In this document: positions 1 to 5,160 of the stretch, in pieces
Numbering within the stretch: position 1 is the first letter of the stretch
Layout of the letters: every line of letters begins with the position of its first letter
Source: JBHIER01 sp046760705 [NCBI: bacterium]
Lineage (GTDB): Bacteria; JBHIER01; G020348925
Assembly (NCBI GenBank): GCA_046760705.1
Contig: JBHIER010000268.1
Coordinates: forward strand, 1-5,160
Length of the DNA: 5,160 bases
Reading direction: 5' to 3'
Position numbers and translations under genes: made by a program
Notes under the pieces: model-generated
Databases searched by the model: none
What the model was told of the DNA's origin: nothing
What the model saw: only the letters and a program-made list of their open reading frames with translations

Positions 1-72
1 GCTGAATAGTCAGATTATTTTGAAAACTTTGTGTTTTGAGCTTTGTGGCTATGAGTTTTTTCAGGTTAAGAA

Positions 73-96
73 GCGGAGGAAAGGAGTCAGGCGGTG
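73..96 (+). promoter_or_regulatory. Ribosome binding site and GTG start of the GH57 gene
   Basis: A purine-rich tract runs from 73 to 86 and ends in AAGGAG (81-86), seven bases before the GTG at 94. This supports GTG as the initiator. The next in-frame ATG, at 115, has no Shine-Dalgarno sequence and would start only three residues before the conserved HFHQP motif. I saw no convincing sigma70 promoter in 1-72, so the promoter may lie upstream of the window. Confidence 0.8.
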
Positions 97-2190
97 AATA
101 CGATCCACTTATCCATGGTCATTCACTTCCATCAGCCGGTGGGCAATTTTGACCGCATCTTTGAGGAGGCTTGCAATGTCTGTTACGCCCCTTTTTTAGT
201 AATGTTGTCGGACTATCCAGAGGTTAAGATGGCCCTTCACTATTCTGGCTGCCTATTGGAGTGGCTGGAAGGCCATCGGCCGGAGATCTTGGACACGATT
301 ACCAAATTGGTGGCCAGGGGGCAGGTAGAACTGATGACCGGTGGTTTTTACGAGCCCATTTTGGCCATCATCCCCCGGCGCGACGCCCTGAGTCAGATGG
401 GCCTGTTGACCGAGTACATCCGATCCAGATTCAGCTTTCGCCCCCTGGGTGCATGGAACGCCGAACGGATCTGGGAACCCAGCCTTCCGAGCCTTTTAGG
501 TGAGGCCGGAGTAGAGTACACCATCATCGACGAAAACTACCTCAAGTATGCTGGGATCGAGGAGGAGGAGACCTATGGTTACTACATGACTGAAGACCAG
601 GGGGTGGCGGTGGCCGTCTTTCCGTCCAACAAAAGATTGAGATACCTTGTACCCTTTCAGGAGATGGAGGAGACGACAACCTTTCTCCGGAGTGTCTCGA
701 CCGAAGATGGAGATCGACTGATAGTCTACGGAGATGACGGGGAGAAGTTCGGGCTCTGGCCCGGCACGCACGAATGGGTATACGGAAAAAAATGGCTGGC
801 CCGCTTCTTCGATGCCCTGGCCAAGGCCAAGGAATGGATTCGCCTGGTCACCCCATCGGAATATCTTCTGAGTCATCCCGCATTGGGTCGGGTCTATCTG
901 CCCACCGCTTCCTACGATGAGATGATGGGCTGGGCCCTTCCACCCAGAATGGGAGCCCTTTTTGAGGACGTCCTGGAGGCTGTCAAGGATGAGGGCAGGC
1001 AGGACTTTTACGGGCCTTTCTTGAGGGGTGGCTATTGGCGCAACTTTCTGACCAAATATCCCGAGGCCAATCACATGCACAAACGGATGATTTACATCAG
1101 CGATAGAGTGAACAGAGCGGTTGGCCGGAAGGGATCGGACTCAAAAGAGGCAGACGCTCAGCGGGAACTGTTCCGGGGCCAGTGCAATTGTCCCTATTGG
1201 CACGGCGTCTTCGGCGGCCTCTATCTGGGACATCTCCGGACGGCCATTTACCGCCACCTCATCAGAGCTGAGACGCTGGTCGATGAGATCTTTCACTCGA
1301 ACAAAGAATGGTTGGACATTGATCGGCTCGATTTCGACTGCGATGGCCGGGAGGAGATCATCGTCTCCACACCAAAGATGGCCCTGTGTGTTGATCCCGA
1401 AGGCGGCATGGTCACAGAATGGGACTACCGACCCCGACCCTTCAATCTGATTAACACCCTCTGCAGGCGACCTGAAGCGTATCATCGGCACATCCTTTCA
1501 CCTTCAAAAGCAAAGCAAGCGTCGGAGGAAAAGATCCTATCCATCCACGACGTTATCAACCCCAAAGAGAAGGGCTTGGAGAAGATGCTCATCTACGACC
1601 GGTACCGACGGGGAGCCTGCATCGACCATTTTCTGGGCGAAGGTACTACCCTGGAGAAGTTTTCCCGCTGTCAGTACGAGGAGCTGGGCAATTTTGTGGA
1701 TCAACTGTATTCTCTGGACGAAGTTGAGAGGCCGAACCCGACCGAAGGGCTTCTCATTTTTAAGCGGAAAGGTAGAGTGGGCCAGAACTTCGTCGCCGTG
1801 ACAAAAGGCATACGGATACGAGCCGAACGGACCGGAATGGAAGTGAACTACACCATTGCCAACCCAGCTCAGAAGAAAATTAACCTCTGTTTCGGGGTTG
1901 AGTGCAACTTTTCGCTATGGAATTCCTGGTTGAGCAGGCGGGCTCGAGTCTTTAATAAAATCTCACAGTTCGATGTGGAAGGAGAAGCTGAAGGCTTAAG
2001 GTTACGGCTCCACCTGTCTCAGGAGGCAAAAATGTGGTCCTTTCCGGTGGAGACGATCTCCCAGTCGGAGTCGGGTGCGGAGCGGACCTATCAAAACCTC
2101 GCCCTTCTTGCCCACTGGAGAGTCAGAATCGGTCCTGGCCAGACATGGACGGTCAATATTTTGCTCACAGTTGATGAGACATCCAACTGA
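94..2190 (+). CDS. GH57 family 4-alpha-glucanotransferase / alpha-amylase-type enzyme
   Basis: This 698-residue protein belongs to glycoside hydrolase family 57, in the group of Thermococcus litoralis 4-alpha-glucanotransferase (659 aa) and Dictyoglomus AmyA. These enzymes cut and transfer alpha-1,4-glucan segments with retention of configuration. All five GH57 conserved regions are visible: HFHQP at 11-15; GGFYEP at 83-88; WNAERIWEP at 121-129, where E124 should be the nucleophile (E123 in T. litoralis); YGDDGEKFG at 212-220, where D215 should be the acid/base (D214 in T. litoralis); and TASYDEMMGWALP at 271-283. A DUF1925-like segment follows at about 310-395, including CNCPYWHGVFGGLYLGH (364-380). 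A beta-rich DUF1926-like domain fills about 400-690. No signal peptide or membrane segment is seen, so it is probably cytoplasmic and acts on glycogen or maltodextrin. The sequence cannot separate transferase from amylase activity. The gene is intact, and the structured 3' region starts six bases after its stop codon. Confidence 0.93.
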   Translation: MNTIHLSMVIHFHQPVGNFDRIFEEACNVCYAPFLVMLSDYPEVKMALHYSGCLLEWLEGHRPEILDTITKLVARGQVELMTGGFYEPILAIIPRRDALSQMGLLTEYIRSRFSFRPLGAWNAERIWEPSLPSLLGEAGVEYTIIDENYLKYAGIEEEETYGYYMTEDQGVAVAVFPSNKRLRYLVPFQEMEETTTFLRSVSTEDGDRLIVYGDDGEKFGLWPGTHEWVYGKKWLARFFDALAKAKEWIRLVTPSEYLLSHPALGRVYLPTASYDEMMGWALPPRMGALFEDVLEAVKDEGRQDFYGPFLRGGYWRNFLTKYPEANHMHKRMIYISDRVNRAVGRKGSDSKEADAQRELFRGQCNCPYWHGVFGGLYLGHLRTAIYRHLIRAETLVDEIFHSNKEWLDIDRLDFDCDGREEIIVSTPKMALCVDPEGGMVTEWDYRPRPFNLINTLCRRPEAYHRHILSPSKAKQASEEKILSIHDVINPKEKGLEKMLIYDRYRRGACIDHFLGEGTTLEKFSRCQYEELGNFVDQLYSLDEVERPNPTEGLLIFKRKGRVGQNFVAVTKGIRIRAERTGMEVNYTIANPAQKKINLCFGVECNFSLWNSWLSRRARVFNKISQFDVEGEAEGLRLRLHLSQEAKMWSFPVETISQSESGAERTYQNLALLAHWRVRIGPGQTWTVNILLTVDETSN

Positions 2191-2235
2191 GAGCTTGGGG
2201 GGAAAGGATGGCTCTCCCTCCACAAGGTATCAACT

Positions 2236-2323
2236 GGTACACGGGACAGAGAAGACCACTCCACAGAGTGGAGTGAGGATTCGGACGCTCTCGTCCGGGG
2301 TTCTCTGAAACCCATCTATTACC
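2236..2323 (+). other. Predicted three-way junction within the structured RNA
   Basis: CAGAGAA (2247-2253) pairs with TTCTCTG (2301-2307). This 7-bp stem encloses two perfect hairpins: 2257-2263/2269-2275 (7 bp, loop CAGAG) and 2282-2287/2292-2297 (6 bp, loop CTCT). The closing stem can be extended outward by GGG 2243-2245 with CCC 2311-2313, then GGTA 2236-2239 with TACC 2320-2323, separated by small internal loops. Nested pairing of this kind is more persuasive than isolated hairpins. Confidence 0.5.
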
Positions 2324-2411
2324 TCATCGGTCAGAAGCCTCCGGCCGAACTGGAGGTTTCTCCGCGGTCATCGGCCGGCGAAACCGTGGCGAAATGACCC
2401 CAGATGCCCCC

Positions 2412-2506
2412 TTGTCATTGCCCGACTCGATCCTCCGATCAAGTCGGAGGATGCAATCCAGAGACCGAACCGCTGAGCGGAATGGACATTCCCCTGTTTA
2501 TGACAA
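2412..2506 (+). other. Predicted multi-branch module within the structured RNA
   Basis: TTGTCAT (2412-2418) is complementary to ATGACAA (2500-2506). The resulting stem encloses a perfect 9-bp hairpin (2430-2438/2444-2452, loop TCAAG) and a CCGC/GCGG hairpin (2470-2473/2477-2480). The 9-bp hairpin can be extended below an eight-base bulge by TTGC 2418-2421 with GCAA 2453-2456. The second hairpin competes with an adjacent one, GGAAT 2479-2483 with ATTCC 2488-2492. This is inspection only. Confidence 0.4.
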
Positions 2507-2765
2507 CACCGAGCCGCGATCTGTCCGAGACCGCCCCGTTGGAGAGCTTATCCCACGGGCCACGTCCCAGCAGTTACGCCCATAAGGGATCACACTATGT
2601 GCTTTGTGCATAATTTGGGTTTAGTGATTTTCAGTCCCTTATTTGCTTCAAATAGTGAGTGGGAAGTCGGTTCAATTGGACAATTCTGGATAATGATAAT
2701 ACTGTGTATACTACAGGCCAATCTCAGCCTCAAGGCTCTCCATGCCGAAATGCTTTACCCCCTGC

Positions 2766-2798
2766 AAAAAGCCCTTTGACATGCTTGCCAAAGGGCTT
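2766..2798 (-). terminator. Intrinsic terminator of the tRNA-Asp gene
   Basis: A perfect 10-bp inverted repeat (2769-2778 with 2789-2798, 10-nt loop) is followed on the minus strand by five T residues (2766-2770 read in reverse). It begins 12 bases downstream of the tRNA CCA end. On the plus strand no T tract follows the stem, so it should act only on minus-strand transcription. Confidence 0.88.
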
Positions 2799-2810
2799 GA
2801 AATACAAAAT

Positions 2811-2889
2811 TGGCGGGGCCGACCGGATTTGAACCGGCGATCTCTGGCTTGACAGGCCAGTGTGTTAAACCAGGCTACACCACGACCCC
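2811..2889 (-). tRNA. tRNA-Asp (anticodon GTC)
   Basis: This 79-nt gene on the minus strand folds into a complete cloverleaf. It has a 7-bp acceptor stem (GGGGTCG with CGGCCCC, one U-G pair), a 4-bp D stem GTGT/ACAC with an 11-nt loop containing the usual GG, a 5-bp anticodon stem CTGGC/GCCAG with loop CTGTCAA, a 5-nt variable loop, and a T arm GCCGG-TTCAAAT-CCGGT. The anticodon is GTC, which reads GAC and GAT codons. The discriminator base is G73, as expected for aspartate tRNA, and the 3' CCA is encoded. It has its own promoter about 20 bases upstream and an intrinsic terminator just downstream, so it appears to be a single-gene transcription unit convergent with the GH57 gene and divergent from the transketolase. 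Confidence 0.97.
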
Positions 2890-2909
2890 GAACGTCAACT
2901 GAACTGCTA

Positions 2910-2938
2910 AATATATATCCGCTTCCTTCCTTTGTCAA
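2910..2938 (-). promoter_or_regulatory. Sigma70-type promoter of tRNA-Asp
   Basis: On the minus strand a perfect TTGACA (2938-2933) is followed, after exactly 17 bases, by TATATT (2915-2910), one mismatch from the -10 consensus. Transcription should start near 2903, leaving a leader of about 14 bases before the tRNA 5' end at 2889. A near-consensus promoter suits a strongly expressed stable RNA. Confidence 0.85.
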
Positions 2939-2981
2939 CCTTTTCTCCAAAACTTCTCGATGAAGGGCCTTCAAGGTTGAC
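2934..2981. repeat. 9-bp inverted repeat spanning two divergent -35 regions
   Basis: GTCAACCTT (2934-2942) and AAGGTTGAC (2973-2981) are perfect inverted copies separated by 30 bases. The left arm contains most of the tRNA -35 box and the right arm most of the transketolase -35 box. A second small palindrome lies between them (2961-2973, six-base arms around a central G). This could be a shared operator, or only the result of two similar -35 boxes facing each other. Confidence 0.6.
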
Positions 2982-3004
2982 TTTTAGAGAAAAATACCTA
3001 TATT
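2977..3004 (+). promoter_or_regulatory. Sigma70-type promoter of the transketolase gene
   Basis: TTGACT (2977-2982, five of six consensus bases) is followed after 16 bases by TATATT (2999-3004, five of six). The predicted start near 3011 gives a 5' untranslated region of about 66 bases before the ATG at 3077. It diverges from the tRNA-Asp promoter. Confidence 0.75.
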
Positions 3005-3016
3005 TAAAATCCTTTT

Positions 3017-3032
3017 TGCCTTCATTAAGGCA
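3017..3032 (+). promoter_or_regulatory. Small hairpin near the 5' end of the transketolase mRNA
   Basis: TGCCTT (3017-3022) and AAGGCA (3027-3032) form a perfect 6-bp stem with loop CATT, only a few bases after the predicted transcription start. It does not cover the ribosome binding site at 3061-3067 and no T tract follows it. A role in stabilising the 5' end of the mRNA is possible, but nothing in the sequence proves it. Confidence 0.4.
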
Positions 3033-3076
3033 CATGAAAACCATACCATAGGGATCGAGGAAAGGAGAAGAGCGAT

Positions 3077-5160
3077 ATGGGCAATCAAAAGAGTGGCATG
3101 GGACAGATCGATTATCAATACCTGCAAACCGTAGCCGATATGTCCGATCAGTTGATCGACATCATGCTCAACTACAGACAGAGCGGTCACCCTGGAGGTA
3201 GCAGGGGGAAAATCCACATTTTGACTGCTCTTTTTTTGAGTGGTATTATGAGGTATGACATCCGGCGTCCAAAGCAGTCTCTCAGTGATCGGTTCGTTCT
3301 GGCCGCCGGCCACACCGTTCCGGCCGTCTATGCTCTATTGTCTATTCTTTATGAGGCCCTGCGCCTGAAGCACATGCAGACCGGGGATGACAGGTTCACC
3401 TTCGACGAAAGACTGGCCATTATGCCTGATGATCTGCTCATGTTTCGCCGTCAGGGGAGCAAATTGGACGGCCATGCGGTCACGACGACCGGGATGATCT
3501 CTTACAATACTGGCCCTTCCGGCCACGGATTTCCGGCCTCCTTGGGAATTGCAGTGGCGGCTGATCACGCCAACGCCCCCTTCCGGGTCTTTGCCCTCGA
3601 AGGCGAGGGGGGTCTCACTCCCGGCGGCACCCACGAGGCCCAAAACGGTGCATGGGCCGCGAAGTTGGGCAACCGGTTTATCCTCTTGGAGGATTTTAAC
3701 GACGAGAGCATCGACCGCAAGGTGAGCGAGGTGATCCCGGGAGAGCCCCGCGCCCAATGGGAGGCCCACGGCTGGGTTGTGAAAGAGACACCGGAGGGGA
3801 ACCATATTCCCAGCGTTGTCAAGGTTCTCCAGGAGCTGGTGAGCGATGAGAGCAATCTGCCCCGTATCGGCATCTTCCACACGACCAAAGGGCGCGGTTA
3901 CGGTATTCTCGGCCATAAGTCCCACGGCACGCCCCACCCCATGAATAGCCCCCAGTTTTGGGAGACGAAGAAACCTTTTCAGGAGAAGTACGGTGTCTCT
4001 TTCAGCGGTTGCGATCGGCCCATCGACCCGAAGGACACAGAGGCCGTCCGGGCCCAGTTTGAAGGGTGTATCGACACCGTCTTCAGTCTCCTGCGCCGGG
4101 ATCAGGGGCTGATCGACTACATTGTTGATACGCTCATCACCTCTGCGGCCCAGGTTCCAAAATCGGCCGCCCTGACCATTCCCACGGATGTGGACGTGTG
4201 GCAGGACGAACGGCTGAAGGTGGACAACCTTCCCCCCGAGCTCTTTGCTGAACCGGGCACCAAGGCGGCCAACAGACATGCCCTGGGCAAGTGGGGGCGG
4301 TATGTCAACAAGGTGACCAACGGCAGACTGATCAGTTTTGCCGCCGACCTCTCCGGATCGCTGTGCTTAGACCGGATGAACGTCGACTTCGGGACTTACG
4401 GGCCCGACAATCGGCAGGGCACCGAGTTCCCCTCGGAGATCACGGAGTTTGTCAACGCCTCGATGGCCGCCGGCATCGCCTCCACCAACTTCGCCGAGAA
4501 TCCTTTCAATACGTTCTGCGGTTATTATGCTATTCACGGTACGTACGGTTCTTTCATCTATCTGGGGTACGGCCCCATGCGGCTCTTCAGCCAGTTGGCC
4601 CAGGACAGCCCTATCAGAGTGGGCAAAGTGATCTACCTGGCCGGCCACTCCGGCCCTGAGACGGCCGACGACTCCAGAACCCACTTTGGCATCTTCGGGC
4701 CGGGCGTGGCCCAGCTCTTTCCTGAAGGCCAGACCATCAACCTCGTCCCCTGGGAGCACAACGAGGTGCCGGTAGTTCTGTGCGAGGCCCTCCAGACCGA
4801 GGCCTCCATCATCGCTCTCCACCTCACCCGCCCCCCGATCCTTGTGCCCGACCGCAAGGCCCTGGGCATACCCTCCCACTTTGAAGCCCGCAAGGGCGCA
4901 TACGTTGTTAAACCGTACACCGAGAAGAGATCGAAGCGGGGGACGATCCTCGTCCAGGGGACCAGTACCACCGACGCCATCGTCAGGATTCTGCCCAAAT
5001 TGAAGAATGTGAATGTGAAGATCGTGGCGGCCATCAGCCCCGGTCTTTTCCGCCTGCAGCCGAAGGAGTATCAGGAGGAGGTCTATTCCCAGACCGACCG
5101 ATTCAATTCCATGATCATCACTAACACCTCTAAGAAGTTGATGCAGGATTGGCGCGGGCC
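3077..5160 (+). CDS. tkt: Transketolase, divergent long form (3' end beyond window)
   Basis: The reading frame is open from ATG 3077 to the window end: 694 residues with no stop. AAAGGAG at 3061-3067 is nine bases upstream of the start. Transketolase uses thiamine diphosphate and a divalent metal to move two-carbon ketol units between sugar phosphates in the cytoplasm (pentose phosphate or Calvin-type pathways). Visible parts are the ThDP-binding PP domain (about 15-290), the pyrimidine domain (about 410-590) and the start of the C-terminal domain (from about 620). Residues matching the E. coli active site include H38 in SGHPGG, H79 in AGH, H133, H283 in HKSHG, E457 (the glutamate that activates ThDP) and H524. 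Two departures stand out. The metal motif reads GEG (176-178) rather than GDG, with N208 as the second ligand. P182 replaces the glutamate equivalent to E. coli E160. About 80 more residues would be expected, giving roughly 775 against the usual 660. A paralogue with altered substrates remains possible. Confidence 0.88.
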   Translation, partial: MGNQKSGMGQIDYQYLQTVADMSDQLIDIMLNYRQSGHPGGSRGKIHILTALFLSGIMRYDIRRPKQSLSDRFVLAAGHTVPAVYALLSILYEALRLKHMQTGDDRFTFDERLAIMPDDLLMFRRQGSKLDGHAVTTTGMISYNTGPSGHGFPASLGIAVAADHANAPFRVFALEGEGGLTPGGTHEAQNGAWAAKLGNRFILLEDFNDESIDRKVSEVIPGEPRAQWEAHGWVVKETPEGNHIPSVVKVLQELVSDESNLPRIGIFHTTKGRGYGILGHKSHGTPHPMNSPQFWETKKPFQEKYGVSFSGCDRPIDPKDTEAVRAQFEGCIDTVFSLLRRDQGLIDYIVDTLITSAAQVPKSAALTIPTDVDVWQDERLKVDNLPPELFAEPGTKAANRHALGKWGRYVNKVTNGRLISFAADLSGSLCLDRMNVDFGTYGPDNRQGTEFPSEITEFVNASMAAGIASTNFAENPFNTFCGYYAIHGTYGSFIYLGYGPMRLFSQLAQDSPIRVGKVIYLAGHSGPETADDSRTHFGIFGPGVAQLFPEGQTINLVPWEHNEVPVVLCEALQTEASIIALHLTRPPILVPDRKALGIPSHFEARKGAYVVKPYTEKRSKRGTILVQGTSTTDAIVRILPKLKNVNVKIVAAISPGLFRLQPKEYQEEVYSQTDRFNSMIITNTSKKLMQDWRG

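Larger units (their letters stand above)
2196..2641 (+). ncRNA. Putative large structured RNA or structured 3' UTR, unknown class
   Basis: No supported gene lies between 2191 and 2765, yet 2196-2641 is almost fully covered by complementary segments. In order: 2196-2203/2215-2222 (8 bp); a three-way junction at 2236-2323; 2333-2342/2352-2361 (10 bp); 2366-2371/2394-2399 (6 bp); a multi-branch module at 2412-2506; 2535-2539/2555-2559 continued by 2541-2543/2551-2553; and 2583-2589/2635-2641 (7 bp), which encloses 2590-2593/2624-2627 and 2596-2602/2606-2612. The first, third and last groups contain G-U pairs (G2199-U2219, G2337-U2357, U2600-G2608, G2601-U2607). These would be A-C mismatches in the opposite transcript, so + strand RNA is favoured. 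No RNase P, tmRNA, 6S, SRP, T-box or familiar riboswitch signature was found. I saw neither a dedicated promoter nor a clear terminator, so it may be made as the 3' part of the GH57 transcript. The pairings were found by eye, without energy calculation or covariation. Confidence 0.45.

Noticed and set aside
20-55. TTGAAA (20-25) and TATGAG (50-55) as a promoter for the GH57 gene
   Set aside because: The spacing is 24 bases and the -10 match is poor.
496-1080. A 194-codon open frame on the minus strand
   Set aside because: It lies entirely inside the GH57 gene, which has all its family motifs in the + frame. The minus frame shows no recognisable domain and is a shadow.
2394-2613. Two overlapping + strand ORFs of 63 and 69 codons
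   Set aside because: The translations have no recognisable family, there is no convincing ribosome binding site, and they cross the perfect hairpins of the putative RNA, whose sequence they simply reflect.
2583-2644. Long hairpin followed by TTT as a + strand terminator
   Set aside because: The stem is interrupted by large internal loops and only three T residues follow it, so it does not meet the usual pattern of an intrinsic terminator.
2671-2712. AT-rich + strand elements (GATAAT at 2695, TATACT at 2707) suggesting a promoter
   Set aside because: No acceptable -35 box lies at a usual distance, and the next + strand gene has a better promoter of its own at 2977-3004.
2705-2733. Weak minus-strand promoter (TTGAGG, 17 bases, TATACA) that could drive a minus-strand RNA across 2191-2641
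   Set aside because: Both boxes match only four of six consensus bases, and the G-U pairs in the fold favour a + strand transcript.
3335-4279. A 314-codon open frame on the minus strand
   Set aside because: It is antisense to the transketolase gene, whose + frame is continuous and carries the conserved catalytic residues. Long antisense frames are common in GC-rich coding sequence.

Overview
The window looks bacterial. It has Shine-Dalgarno sites ahead of both genes, two sigma70-type promoters with 16-17 bp spacers, an intrinsic terminator, and a tRNA gene with an encoded CCA end. The composition is moderately GC-rich. A GH57 glucanotransferase, a bacterial-type tRNA-Asp and a long divergent transketolase would fit an anaerobic or thermophilic lineage such as Desulfobacterota. 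That placement is a guess from gene style, not something the sequence proves.

Layout, left to right: (1) 1-93, a short leader with no confident promoter. (2) 94-2190 (+), a complete GH57 4-alpha-glucanotransferase/alpha-amylase-type enzyme with DUF1925 and DUF1926 domains. (3) 2191-2765, about 575 bases with no convincing gene. Bases 2196-2641 are unusually rich in nested complementary segments and look like a large structured RNA on the + strand; bases 2642-2765 show nothing I can support. (4) 2766-2938 (-), a complete tRNA-Asp(GTC) unit with promoter, gene and intrinsic terminator. (5) 2910-3004, a divergent promoter region in which the -35 boxes of the tRNA and the next gene lie in the two arms of a 9-bp inverted repeat. 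(6) 3077-5160 (+), a transketolase whose 3' end is cut off by the window.

The two enzymes both belong to central carbohydrate metabolism. The first remodels alpha-1,4-glucans (glycogen or maltodextrin); the second shuttles two-carbon units between sugar phosphates. They share a strand but are separated by an oppositely oriented tRNA unit and a dedicated promoter, so they are probably not one operon.

The observation most worth following is the putative structured RNA at 2196-2641. It begins six bases after the glucanotransferase stop codon and contains two multi-branch junction-like modules and several mutually exclusive helices. Three of its helices need G-U pairs that exist only in + strand RNA. 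I could not match it to any RNA class I know.
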